From Microbacterium sp. (lineage in GTDB: Bacteria > Actinomycetota > Actinomycetes > Actinomycetales > Microbacteriaceae): a stretch of DNA of 64,000 nucleotides. A program made the translations under genes and the position numbers. The notes below the pieces were generated by a model, which was not told the origin of the DNA, searched no databases, and saw nothing but the letters and a program-made list of their open reading frames with translations. Positions 12,614 through 21,929 of this stretch are shown here, piece by piece. Position 1 is the first letter of the stretch. Each line of letters opens with the position of its first letter. The DNA lies in the NCBI RefSeq assembly GCF_031178445.1, contig NZ_JAPSIY010000010.1, forward strand, positions 1-64,000. Reading direction: 5' to 3'.

Positions 12614-15207
12614 TCGTCTTCCTTCTCACAGGTCAACGTGATGGTCGCCCCTGGGGCGGCTTCGCCGGACGGGTTCTGAGCGGTCACCGTGTCTCCGCCC
12701 TTGCACTCGTCGTGCGCCACCTTGAAACCGGCCCCCGTCAGCGCCTTCTCCGCCTGTGAGAATTTCGCGCCGGTCACGTTCGGCACCGCCGTCGCAGGGG
12801 CCTTCCCCGTGCTCGGGACGATTGTGACCGTCGTACCCGCAGGAGCCTTACCGGCGCCCGGCGTCTGCTCGGCGATCAGGCCCGCACCGACCGTGCTGTC
12901 GACGGGGTCACCCACCTGCACCGAGAAACCGGCACCTTCGAGGATGCCCGTCGCCTCCTCGACAGACTTGCCGACGACGTCGGGCAGGTCCTTGAGAACC
13001 TGACGGGTCAGGTTGCGGTCGGGCTCGGGGAAGCGGTCGCCGCCGTACGCCTGGTTCGCCGCTCCTTGCAGCGCCTTGGCCACGTAGAAGCGCACCTGGT
13101 TCAGCTGGGTGCCGTTGATCCACGTCCTCGACAGGCTGAAGCTCTCGTTCCCTTCCATCCGGCCGGCGAAGACGAAAGTCGCGGCCTTCGTGCTCGACTC
13201 GGCCATCGCCGTCGCCCATTCCTGGTGGGTACCCGTCTTACCGATCAGCGGAGTGCCGTCGAACGGATTGCCTGCGGTGCCGGTACCGCCGTTCACCATG
13301 ACGCCCTGCAGGGCGTAGGCGGCGGTCGCGGCGACCTCGGGCGAGATCACCTGGCTGCAAGACGACTCGGGCAGCTTCATCTCCTTGCCGTCGGTGCCCA
13401 CGATCTTGTCGATCGCCTTCGGCGTGCAGTAGACGCCCTTGTTGGCGATGGTGGCGTACACGCCGGCCATCTGGATCGGGGCGATGTACTTGCTGCCGAG
13501 GGTGCTCTCGTACGGCCAGTTGTGCTTCTGCTTGTTCTCGCGGTCAGCGGCACCGGTGATCGGGGTCATGTTGCCGTAATGCACGCCCATGCGCGCGGCG
13601 ACCTTGTTGATGTCGCAGAGATCGAGCTGACTCGCCATAGCGAGGAACCCGGTGTTCAGCGACGCCTTCGTGAAGCTCGCCGGTGTTCCGTAGTAGCCGC
13701 GGTTGTTGCCGAAGTTCGCGATCTCGTCGTTGTTGAGGAAGGGGGCTCCGCAGGACGTGAAGTTGCGGAACACCCGCATTCGGCCATCGAGGCGCTCGTT
13801 CAGAGAGTGGCCCTTCTCGAGCCAATCGAGCAGCGTGAACACCTTGTAGGTCGAGCCGACGGGCATGCCCGTGGAGTTTCCGTGATTCTTGTCGGCGGCA
13901 TAGACCAGGCCCGTCTCGCCCTTGGTCTTGTCTGCGTTGGAGCTCTCCTTGAACTTCGTGTTCTGCACGATCGCGAGCACGCGACCGGTGTCAGCCTGGA
14001 GGGTGACGCCCGAAGCGCCGAAGATGTGCCCGTCGACGTACTGAGGCGCGCGCTCCCGCATCGCTTCCACACCAGGCCGCTGAACGCGCATGTCCAGCGA
14101 GGTGTAGATCTGCAGGCCGCCGCGCTTCAGCGTCTCCTGGCGATCGGCGTCGGTCTCGCCGAACGCCTTGTCGTTCTCGACGATCGACCGGACGTACTGG
14201 CAGAAGTAGGCCTGGTCACCGGCGGCAGCGCAGCCCTGCGTCGTGGGGGTGATCTTCGGGGTGATCGGTTCCGCGAGCGCCGCGTCGTACTGCTCCTGGG
14301 TGATCTTGCCGTCGATGCGCATGCGATTCAGCACGTAGTCGCGTCGGAACTTCGTGTCGGCGTAGCCGTCGGCCTCGCTGTTGCTCGGCTCGCCGTTCTT
14401 GGTCCAGGAACCGTCCTTCTTGTCGATCCGGAACCGGTTGGGGTTCTGCACGATTCCGGCGAGGGTCGCCGCCTGGTTCAGGTTGAGCTTCGCGGCCGAG
14501 GTGCCGAAGTAGTAGTTCGACGCGGCCTCGATGCCGTACGTCTGACCGCCGAAGTTGGCGATGTTCAGGTAGCCGAGCAGGATGTCGTTCTTCGAGTAGT
14601 CCTTCTCGATCTGGATGGCGTAGCGCATCTCCTGCAGCTTGCGCTCGATGCCCTCGGCCCCTGAGGCCTCGGTCGCCTCAGTCCAGCACGCGGTGAGCTT
14701 CGCCTGGTAGTTCTCGTCGGACGGCGAGGCGTCCTTCTCGCACTCCTGGATCAGCACGTTCTTGACGAACTGCTGGCTGATCGTCGACGCGCCGCGAGAC
14801 GACGTGCCCTTCACATAATCCAGCAGCGCACTCGCCGTGGCGCCGAGATTCACACCGCCGTGCGAATAGAAGTTCTTGTCCTCACTCGACAGGATCGCGT
14901 CGTACAGCAGCGGCGAAACCTGCTCGAACGTCACCGGCACGCGGTTCTGGTCGTAGAACTTCGCCAGCTGGAACGGCTTGCCGTTCTCTCCCGTGCCGTA
15001 GAAGACGGTCGGCTCCATCGGGGTGCCGGGCGTAAGGCTGTTGGGCAGCTCGTCGAAGATCGACAGCGCCTGGGAACCTGTGACACCGGCGATGGCGATG
15101 GCGGGGGTCACGGCGGCTGTGGCCAGCACGCCGGCGACGGCGCTGAGGCCGACCAGGCCCAACAGACCGCCGAGCACGCCCTTCACCGTACGTTTCGTTT
15201 GAGGCAT
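12610..15207 (-). CDS. Bifunctional class A penicillin-binding protein with C-terminal PASTA domains
   Basis: SSEDKNFYSHGGVN...GASTISQQFVKN transglycosylase motifs; GSTYKVFTLLDWLE and GKTG transpeptidase motifs; PDVVGKSVEEATGILEGAGF PASTA repeats. Confidence 0.94.
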   Translation of the reverse strand: MPQTKRTVKGVLGGLLGLVGLSAVAGVLATAAVTPAIAIAGVTGSQALSIFDELPNSLTPGTPMEPTVFYGTGENGKPFQLAKFYDQNRVPVTFEQVSPLLYDAILSSEDKNFYSHGGVNLGATASALLDYVKGTSSRGASTISQQFVKNVLIQECEKDASPSDENYQAKLTACWTEATEASGAEGIERKLQEMRYAIQIEKDYSKNDILLGYLNIANFGGQTYGIEAASNYYFGTSAAKLNLNQAATLAGIVQNPNRFRIDKKDGSWTKNGEPSNSEADGYADTKFRRDYVLNRMRIDGKITQEQYDAALAEPITPKITPTTQGCAAAGDQAYFCQYVRSIVENDKAFGETDADRQETLKRGGLQIYTSLDMRVQRPGVEAMRERAPQYVDGHIFGASGVTLQADTGRVLAIVQNTKFKESSNADKTKGETGLVYAADKNHGNSTGMPVGSTYKVFTLLDWLEKGHSLNERLDGRMRVFRNFTSCGAPFLNNDEIANFGNNRGYYGTPASFTKASLNTGFLAMASQLDLCDINKVAARMGVHYGNMTPITGAADRENKQKHNWPYESTLGSKYIAPIQMAGVYATIANKGVYCTPKAIDKIVGTDGKEMKLPESSCSQVISPEVAATAAYALQGVMVNGGTGTAGNPFDGTPLIGKTGTHQEWATAMAESSTKAATFVFAGRMEGNESFSLSRTWINGTQLNQVRFYVAKALQGAANQAYGGDRFPEPDRNLTRQVLKDLPDVVGKSVEEATGILEGAGFSVQVGDPVDSTVGAGLIAEQTPGAGKAPAGTTVTIVPSTGKAPATAVPNVTGAKFSQAEKALTGAGFKVAHDECKGGDTVTAQNPSGEAAPGATITLTCEKEDD

Positions 15208-15284
15208 ACGCTTGATGGTAGGGGAGTTCCCTGAATAGAAGCCACGACCGCGGCATGCCGTCGTCGTCGACCCGCAGGAGTGCC

Positions 15285-15509
15285 ATGACCACGTGGGAGT
15301 ATCTGACCACGCCGCTGCTGATCCACAACACCGCTGCGATCCTCAACAACTGGGGCAAGCAGGGCTGGGAACTGGTGCAGGTGGTGCAGGGCCCCGAGGG
15401 CGGCCTCGTCGCGTACTTCAAGCGGCCGGTGTCGCACCAGGCCGCCGCCAACTCCGGCCTCGCCGCCGCGGCCGAAGCCGCCCGTCAGTTCGAGGGGGAG
15501 CAGCAGTGA
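15285..15509 (+). CDS. DUF4177-like small protein
   Basis: MTTWEYLTTPLLIHNTAAILNNWGKQGWELVQVV. Confidence 0.8.
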   Translation: MTTWEYLTTPLLIHNTAAILNNWGKQGWELVQVVQGPEGGLVAYFKRPVSHQAAANSGLAAAAEAARQFEGEQQ

Positions 15510-15964
15510 GCATCGCCGCCCGCCTGGAAGAGCTCGGCATCGAGCTGCCCGCCGTCGCCGCCCCCGTCGCGGCGTACGTCCCCGCCGTCGTGCACAACGG
15601 TCTTGTCTACACGTCCGGCCAGCTGCCGTTCATCGAGGGCGCGTTGCCCGCTACCGGCAAGGTGGGCGCCGAGGTCGATGCGGATGCGGCCAAGGGCTAC
15701 GCGCGCACCTGCGCTCTGAACGCCCTCGCGGCGGCAGCGGATGCGGCCGGCGGTGTCGACCGCATCGCCGGCGTGCTGCGGGTCGGCGGCTTCGTGGCAT
15801 CCGACCCCGCCTTCACCGGCCACCCCGGCGTCATCAACGGCGCTAGTGAGGTGCTGGGCGAGATCTTCGGCGATGCCGGCAAGCACGCCCGCGCGGCCGT
15901 CGGCGTCGCGGTGCTTCCGCTGGACACGCCCGTCGAGGTCGAGGTGACCTTCATTCTCGCCTGA
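15506..15964 (+). CDS. RidA family protein
   Basis: VHNGLVYTSGQLPFIEGALPATGKVG; overlaps upstream gene. Confidence 0.9.
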   Translation: MSIAARLEELGIELPAVAAPVAAYVPAVVHNGLVYTSGQLPFIEGALPATGKVGAEVDADAAKGYARTCALNALAAAADAAGGVDRIAGVLRVGGFVASDPAFTGHPGVINGASEVLGEIFGDAGKHARAAVGVAVLPLDTPVEVEVTFILA

Positions 15965-15978
15965 CCCCGCCCGATGGC

Positions 15979-16015
15979 ATGAAGACGGGCCCCCCTCGTC
16001 GGGGGGGCCCGCTTC
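15979..16015. terminator. Hairpin terminator between convergent RidA and acs
   Basis: CGGGCCCCCC-TCGTC-GGGGGGGCCCG. Confidence 0.8.
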
Positions 16016-16026
16016 GTGGTCTCGGC

Positions 16027-17994
16027 CTACTTCACCTGCGCCGAGATGATGCTCATCACGGCGGTGTCAGCGAGCGTCGTGGTGTCCCCGACCTCGCGGC
16101 CCTCCGCGACGTCGCGCAGGAGACGCCGCATGATCTTGCCCGAGCGGGTCTTGGGCAGCTCGCCCACGATGTACACGTCGCGGGGACGCGCGATCGGGCC
16201 GATCTGCTCGCCGACCCAGCTGCGCAGCTGCGAGGCCAGCCCCTCGGGCGAGTGGTCGTCGAGATAGCTCTGCTTGATGATCACGAACGCCACCACCGCC
16301 TGCCCCGTGGTCTCGTCGGACGCTCCGACCACCGCGGCCTCCGCGGTCGCCTCGTGCGCCACCAGCGACGACTCGATCTCGGTGGTCGACAGCCGGTGAC
16401 CAGACACGTTCATCACGTCGTCCACGCGGCCCAGCAGCCAGAGGTCGCCGTCTTCGTCGAGGCGAGCGCCGTCGCCGGCGAAGTAGTAGCCCTGCTCCTG
16501 GAACTTCTCCCAGTACGTCTCCTTGAACCGCTCAGGGTCGCCCCAGATGCCGCGCAGCATGCTGGGCCACGGCTCGGTGATCACCAGCAGGCCTCCGTTG
16601 CCGTTGCCGACCTCGGCTCCGGCGTCGTCGACGACGTCGATGGCGATGCCGGGCAGCGGCACCTGTGCCGACCCCGGCTTGGCGGCGGTGATGCCGGGCA
16701 GGGGCGAGACCATGATGGCGCCGGTCTCCGTCTGCCACCAGGTGTCGACGATGGGCGTCTTGTCGGCGCCGATCACCTCCCGGTACCACATCCAGGCCTC
16801 GGGGTTGATGGGCTCGCCCACCGAGCCGAGCAGGCGCAGACTCGACAGGTCGAACTTCTGAGGGATCTGCCGACCCAGCTTCATGAAGGAGCGGATCGCA
16901 GTGGGCGCGGTGTAGAAGATCGTCACGCCGTACTTCTCGATGAGTTCCCACCAGCGGCCCGGATGCGGCGCATCCGGTGTGCCCTCGTACATCACCTGGG
17001 TGGCGCCGTTCGCGAGCGGACCGTAGGTGACATAGGAGTGGCCCGTCACCCAGCCGATGTCGGCCGTGCACCAGAACACGTCCGTCTCCGGATGCAGATC
17101 GAAGACGTACTTATGCGTGAACGCCGCCTGGGTCAGGTATCCGCCCGACGTGTGCAGGATGCCCTTCGGCTTACCAGTGGTGCCAGATGTGTAGAGGATG
17201 AACAGCGGGTTCTCGGCGGGGAAGGCCTGCGCCTCGTGTTCGGCGGATGCTGCGGGCACAGCATCGTGCCACCAGATGTCGCGCTCATCGTTCCACTCGA
17301 CGTCGTTGCCGCCGCGCTTGACGACGAGAACGTGCTCGACGGTCTGCTGCTCGCCCTCGCCACGGTCGCGCAACGCCTGGTCGACGGCGGGCTTGAGGGC
17401 CGAGACGCGGCCCTTGCGGTATCCGCCGTCGGCGGTGATGACGACCTTGGCGCCGGCGTCGTCGATGCGCGAGCGCAGGCTGTCGGCGCTGAAGCCACCG
17501 AAGACGACCGAGTGGACGGCGCCCAGCCGCGCGACCGCCAGCATCGAGACGACGGCCTCGGGGATCATCGGCAGGTAGATGGCGACTCGGTCGCCATGCC
17601 CGACGCCGAGGCCGGAGAGCACATTGGCGGTGCGCTTGACCTCTTCGGTGAGCTCGGCGTACGTGATGCGGCGCTCGTCGCCCGGCTCACCCTCCCAGAG
17701 AATGGCGACGCGGTCGCCGAGGCCCGCCTCCACATGGCGGTCGAGGCAGTTGTAGGCCACGTTGAGCTCGCCGTCGTCGAACCACTTGGCGAACGGCGGG
17801 TTGGACCAGTCGAGCACCTGCGTGAACGGCTTGTCCCAGTGCAGGAGCTCGCGGGCCTGCTCTCCCCAGAATCCCTCGCGGTCGGCCTTCGCCCGCTCGT
17901 AGAGGGCGGGATCGTCGATCGTCTGGGCGACGAACTCCTCCGACGGCGGGAACTGCCGCGACTCGTCGAGGAGGTGGTCGATCTGGCTGCTCAT
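16027..17994 (-). CDS. acs: Acetate--CoA ligase
   Basis: MSSQIDHLLDESRQFPPSEEFVAQ; YTSGTTGKPKG AMP-binding motif; RSGKIMRRLLR. Confidence 0.96.
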   Translation of the reverse strand: MSSQIDHLLDESRQFPPSEEFVAQTIDDPALYERAKADREGFWGEQARELLHWDKPFTQVLDWSNPPFAKWFDDGELNVAYNCLDRHVEAGLGDRVAILWEGEPGDERRITYAELTEEVKRTANVLSGLGVGHGDRVAIYLPMIPEAVVSMLAVARLGAVHSVVFGGFSADSLRSRIDDAGAKVVITADGGYRKGRVSALKPAVDQALRDRGEGEQQTVEHVLVVKRGGNDVEWNDERDIWWHDAVPAASAEHEAQAFPAENPLFILYTSGTTGKPKGILHTSGGYLTQAAFTHKYVFDLHPETDVFWCTADIGWVTGHSYVTYGPLANGATQVMYEGTPDAPHPGRWWELIEKYGVTIFYTAPTAIRSFMKLGRQIPQKFDLSSLRLLGSVGEPINPEAWMWYREVIGADKTPIVDTWWQTETGAIMVSPLPGITAAKPGSAQVPLPGIAIDVVDDAGAEVGNGNGGLLVITEPWPSMLRGIWGDPERFKETYWEKFQEQGYYFAGDGARLDEDGDLWLLGRVDDVMNVSGHRLSTTEIESSLVAHEATAEAAVVGASDETTGQAVVAFVIIKQSYLDDHSPEGLASQLRSWVGEQIGPIARPRDVYIVGELPKTRSGKIMRRLLRDVAEGREVGDTTTLADTAVMSIISAQVK

Positions 17995-18114
17995 GGCACT
18001 CGCTCCTTTGCGCGGGATGAATGGGACGTGCTCGGGAAGGCACGACCGTGACACGGCGAATCTAGTGGCGACCACCACCCGCGCATACTGTCGAAAGTAG
18101 GTAGTGCGGCGGGT

Positions 18115-18143
18115 TTGTGGGCACTGCGGCACGTGCGTACACT
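18115..18143 (+). promoter_or_regulatory. Predicted promoter of the 6C-type ncRNA
   Basis: TTGTGG - 17 nt - TACACT upstream of the structured region. Confidence 0.55.
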
Positions 18144-18149
18144 GACCCT

Positions 18150-18250
18150 CAGCCGAATCGTATTCCGGCTTCAGCGCGCCCGACACCCCCGAATGCGGGC
18201 TTGCGCGTGGGCGGCACCTCATTCCCCCCGTGAGGTGCCGCCCTTCTCAT
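18150..18250 (+). ncRNA. 6C RNA (actinobacterial sRNA; M. tuberculosis B11-like)
   Basis: Hairpin GCGCGCCCG-ACACCCCCGAAT-GCGGGC..GCGC with C-rich loop, then GGGCGGCACCTCA-TTCCCCCCG-TGAGGTGCCGCCC 13-bp stem with CCCCCC loop; located between acs and the tad locus. Confidence 0.82.
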
Positions 18251-18379
18251 GAGAGCGGTCCCGCGGGCGTGAACGAAAGGCGGAGCGTTCGCTCTGCACA
18301 TCGCCGGGATAGAGCGGATACTGCACAGCGCCCGGTGAAGCGGCACCCGGTGGGCACGACGCGCTCGTAGCGTCGTGCC

Positions 18380-19381
18380 ATGCCAGATCCGTTCGTCTTC
18401 CGCCCCCGCACGGCACCGAGCCGCGCCGAGATCGACGCGGCGCCGGCGGCACCCGATCCGGCGCTGGGCGCTCTCGCCGAGTACGCGGCGGACGAGCGCG
18501 TCACCGACGTGTTCGTGAACGGCTCGAGCGGCCTGTTCATCGACCGCGGCGCCGGTGCCGAGCACATACCCGGCTGGCGTGCGTCGGAGCGGGAGGTCCG
18601 CGACCTCGCCGTCGCCCTGGTCGCCGCGGGCGGGCGCCACCTCGACGATCAGTCGCCGTGCGTGGACGTGCGCCTCGGCTCCGGCATCCGGGTTCATGCG
18701 GTGCTCGCCCCGATCTCCACCTCTGGCACCGCGTTGTCGATCCGGGTGCCGCGCGTACGCGCGGCCGACCTCGACGCGCTCGCCGCGTCCGGTACGTTCG
18801 CGCAGGGGCAGCGCGAGTGGCTGGAGCGGCTGGTCGCCGAGCGTGCGAACATCCTCATCACCGGCGGAACGGGTACGGGCAAGACGACACTGCTCACGGC
18901 GCTGCTCTCGGCTGCCGATCACGGCGAGCGGATCGTGACCATCGAGGACGTCGCCGAGCTGCGACCGCAGCATCCTCATCACGTGTCGCTAGAGGCCCGC
19001 CAGGCGAATCTCGAGGGCGCGGGCAGCATCACCCTCGCGATGCTGGTGCGGGAGTCGCTGCGGATGCGACCCGACCGCCTGATCGTGGGGGAGTGTCGCG
19101 GTGAGGAAGTGCGCGAACTGCTCACCGCGCTGAACACCGGGCACGACGGCGGCGCCGGTACTCTGCACGCGAGCGGGCTGGTCGACGTGCCAGCGCGGAT
19201 GGAGGCGCTGGGAGCGCTCGCCGGGATGGACGCCACCGCTCTCGCCAGGCAGGTGGTCAGCGCGTTCACCGTCGTGCTGCACCTCGAGCGTGACGCCGGC
19301 GGGGCGCGCCGAATCGCCCATGCAGGGCGATTCACCCTCATCGGGGATCGGCTCGGCATCGAAGAGGTGCGGCCATGGTGA
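18380..19381 (+). CDS. tadA: TadA/CpaF-type secretion ATPase
   Basis: ITGGTGTGKTTLLTALLSAADHGERIVTIEDVAELRPQHPHHVSLEARQAN; VGECRGEEVRELLTALNTGHDGGAGTLHA. Confidence 0.93.
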   Translation: MPDPFVFRPRTAPSRAEIDAAPAAPDPALGALAEYAADERVTDVFVNGSSGLFIDRGAGAEHIPGWRASEREVRDLAVALVAAGGRHLDDQSPCVDVRLGSGIRVHAVLAPISTSGTALSIRVPRVRAADLDALAASGTFAQGQREWLERLVAERANILITGGTGTGKTTLLTALLSAADHGERIVTIEDVAELRPQHPHHVSLEARQANLEGAGSITLAMLVRESLRMRPDRLIVGECRGEEVRELLTALNTGHDGGAGTLHASGLVDVPARMEALGALAGMDATALARQVVSAFTVVLHLERDAGGARRIAHAGRFTLIGDRLGIEEVRPW

Positions 19382-20280
19382 TCCGGAGCGCCCGGCGAGC
19401 CCCGGATGCCGAACCAGACGCCGCCGCGGCGGCCGCCGCCGTGCGCACGCTGGCCGTGCTGCTGCAGGCCGGAGCGCGGCCGATGACCGCCTGGAGGCAC
19501 CTCGCCGAGTCCGGCGACCCCCTGGCGGCACGGGTCGTCGATCGATGCGCGGACGGCGCCGAGCTGATCGGGGCGGTCGAGGCTGAAGGCGGCGCATGGC
19601 GCGACGTCGCCGCCGCCTGGGAGGTCGCCACCGTGGTGGGCGCTCCGCTCGCGGAGGTGCTGCGCGCTCTCGCCGAATCGCTGCAGGACGCCGCGGCGGC
19701 AGCCGACGACGTCCGCGTCGCACTGGCGGAACCGACGGGAACGGCACGACTGCTGCTGTGGCTCCCCTTCGCCGGGTTGCTGCTCGGCTTCGCGCTCGGG
19801 TTCGACATCATCGGGGTGCTGACGACGAACCCCGCCGGAGTCGCCTGCGTCGTGGCCGGCGTGACACTCGTGCTCGTCGCGCGGTGGTGGACCTCACGCA
19901 TGGTGCGCCGCGCGCAGCCGCCTCCCGGCACGCCGGGCATGCACGCCGAGCTGGTCGCCGTGGCACTGGCGGGCGGAGTCGCGATCCCGCGGGCGCTGCG
20001 GCTGGTGGAGCACAGCCCCGCGCAGCTCGACGGAGACAGGGCGCGCACCGACGCCGTGCTCGAGCTCTCCCGCGCAGCGGGAGTGCCGGCCGGCGAGCTG
20101 CTGCGTGCCTCCGCCGCACAGCAGCGACAGGAGGCCAGGGTGAGCGGGCGCCTGCGCGCCGCTCGGCTGTCATCGCGGCTGCTGCTGCCGCTCGGGGCGT
20201 GCACCCTGCCGGCGTTCCTGCTGCTCGGCGTCGCGCCGCTCATGCTCAGCGTGCTCTCCGCCACGCCGATACCGATGTGA
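19375..20280 (+). CDS. Type II secretion system F family protein (single ORF in TadB/TadC position)
   Basis: Hydrophobic segments LLLWLPFAGLLLGFALGF and LLLPLGACTLPAFLLLGVAPLMLSVL; overlaps tadA. Confidence 0.75.
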   Translation: MVIRSARRAPDAEPDAAAAAAAVRTLAVLLQAGARPMTAWRHLAESGDPLAARVVDRCADGAELIGAVEAEGGAWRDVAAAWEVATVVGAPLAEVLRALAESLQDAAAAADDVRVALAEPTGTARLLLWLPFAGLLLGFALGFDIIGVLTTNPAGVACVVAGVTLVLVARWWTSRMVRRAQPPPGTPGMHAELVAVALAGGVAIPRALRLVEHSPAQLDGDRARTDAVLELSRAAGVPAGELLRASAAQQRQEARVSGRLRAARLSSRLLLPLGACTLPAFLLLGVAPLMLSVLSATPIPM

Positions 20281-20360
20281 ACGACGACGGGCTGTGAACG
20301 ACCACGGACTCCAGACGACCAAGAACTGCGCACGACCACGGGGACGAGACACGTCCACGG

Positions 20361-20555
20361 ATGAGAAAGAAGGAAGAGATGGAAGAGAACGATCTGCCCA
20401 CACTGACCCGAAGCAGGGCAGCGGCCCTGTTCACCGACGAGACCGGCGCCGCCACAGCGGAGTACGCGATCACCACGATGGCCGCCGTAGCCTTCGCCGG
20501 CCTGCTGGTGGTGATTATGCGTGCACTTCCGACGAAGCGCCCCAGGTGGTCTTGA
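20361..20555 (+). pseudogene. DUF4244/Flp-pilin-like protein, 5' part interrupted by prophage and fused to phage-encoded C-terminus RALPTKRPRWS
   Basis: FTDETGAATAEYAITTMAAVAFAGLLVVIM = class-III prepilin-like core (G, E at +5); host sequence ends in attL core 20509-20515. Confidence 0.88.
20509..20515. other. attL core TGGTGAT (then T/C mismatch and shared ATGCG)
   Basis: CTGGTGGTGATTATGCG versus attR TTGATGGTGATCATGCG. Confidence 0.85.
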
Positions 20556-21927
20556 TGATGAACTTGCGACCTCCGGGTAGCACGTCGATGCGTGAGACGA
20601 CCTGACGTAGTCCCTTGTTCTGTGCAGCCATGGACATGGCAGTCCAGGCAGCCTGCAGCGTGGCGATCTGCTCTGGGCTGGCGGAGGGGGAGGGGCGCAT
20701 GCGTCGTTCCTCGGTCTGCCTGCGTTCGATCTCGGCAGTGATCTCCGCCAGTGACCGAACGTAGGCAGACTCGGGGATGATGCCGCGGGTGTGTTGCCGA
20801 GTCAGGTTGACGACCTCGACCTCGAGGGCGTTGAGCTCCCTGAGTATCGCATCGTGTCGCGATCGTAAGACAGGACCATCTCCGGCCGGACCTTCGACCT
20901 CCGGGTCGAACTGCAGCAACCAGTCGACGACGAGAGGCTCGACGGTGAGTGCGGAGACATACGCACGTTGTTCGTGGCCGTTGAGCGTGTCGCTACAGAG
21001 GTAACCCCGGTAGAGCTTCCCCCCGGTGTAGCTGCCCTTCCCGTGCATTCGCGCTCCACATTCGCAGAAGATCATGCTGGAAAGCAGATGCTGATACGCG
21101 CGAGGCTTGTCGGTCGCGTCCGCGCGTCGTTTGCGCTCGCCTTGATAGGCGGCCCAGGTGGATTCGTCGATGATGGCGTCGTGCTTGCCTGGGTAGGTGT
21201 CGCCTCGATACGGAATCAGCCCAGCGTGGATTGGCGAGTCCATGACGGTCAGGGGACGGGTGCGCCGCCATGTGCCGCCGCGGGGCGCGGGAATCCCGCT
21301 TGCGTTCAGCCAAGCCGCGATAGACGCGGCTCCATCGCCGGAGAGGTAGCGACGATACATCTCGACGACGATAGGCGCGTGCTCGGCATGCGGTTTGATC
21401 GCTCCTTGGTCCCATTGCCAGCCGAACGGCAGGCGCCCCGAAGCCGGTAGACCGAGCCGCAGTCGCCGTTGGCGCACCTCCTCCCATTGCTCCCCAATTT
21501 GTTCGGACTGGAACGCCGCGTACTCGGTCATTACGCCACGCGCGAATCGGCCGCTCGCGGTCGCGGTGTCGATCGGTTCGGTGGCGGACTCGATCTTTCC
21601 GCCCGCGACGTCGGCGCGATCGATCGCGAGCGCCCAGTCCTTTCGGGAACGTGAGAGGCGCGACCACTTCCACAACACGATCACGTCAGCGCCGCGAGCA
21701 TCGATCGCGGCCATCACGCGCTGTACCGCCGGCCGGTTCCAGGTGCGGCCGGTAATACCCGGATCCGCTTCAACCGCAGTTACCTCGTAGCCCATGCGGT
21801 CGCAATAATCGCGGCACGCGATCTCTTGTAGCTCGAGACTGATCGACTCGTCGCGGTAGGCCGATTGGCGCAGGTAAATGATGGCGCGCGGTGCGGCGTC
21901 GGTGACGGGTCTGAGGCTCCTCGGCAC
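20515..21927 (-). CDS. Large serine recombinase / phage integrase
   Basis: IIYLRQSAYRDESISLELQEIACRDYCDRMGYEV; DVIVLWKWSRLSRSRKDWALAID; recombinase domain RLPFGW; GTG start just after the immA stop; stop codon at attL. Confidence 0.93.
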   Translation of the reverse strand: MPRSLRPVTDAAPRAIIYLRQSAYRDESISLELQEIACRDYCDRMGYEVTAVEADPGITGRTWNRPAVQRVMAAIDARGADVIVLWKWSRLSRSRKDWALAIDRADVAGGKIESATEPIDTATASGRFARGVMTEYAAFQSEQIGEQWEEVRQRRLRLGLPASGRLPFGWQWDQGAIKPHAEHAPIVVEMYRRYLSGDGAASIAAWLNASGIPAPRGGTWRRTRPLTVMDSPIHAGLIPYRGDTYPGKHDAIIDESTWAAYQGERKRRADATDKPRAYQHLLSSMIFCECGARMHGKGSYTGGKLYRGYLCSDTLNGHEQRAYVSALTVEPLVVDWLLQFDPEVEGPAGDGPVLRSRHDAILRELNALEVEVVNLTRQHTRGIIPESAYVRSLAEITAEIERRQTEERRMRPSPSASPEQIATLQAAWTAMSMAAQNKGLRQVVSRIDVLPGGRKFIIKTTWGASSEVHA

Positions 21928-21929
21928 GG

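Noticed and set aside
13066-14664. 532-aa plus ORF opposite the PBP
   Set aside because: Shadow of an unambiguous penicillin-binding protein
15979-18051. 690-aa plus ORF opposite acs
   Set aside because: Shadow ORF; acs on minus has all family motifs
18380-20280. Conjugation/T4SS element
   Set aside because: ATPase, T2SSF and prepilin-like genes fit Tad/Flp pilus; no relaxase or coupling protein
20501-20560. tRNA-gene attachment site
   Set aside because: Integration is in a protein-coding gene with a short serine-recombinase-type core; no tRNA at either boundary
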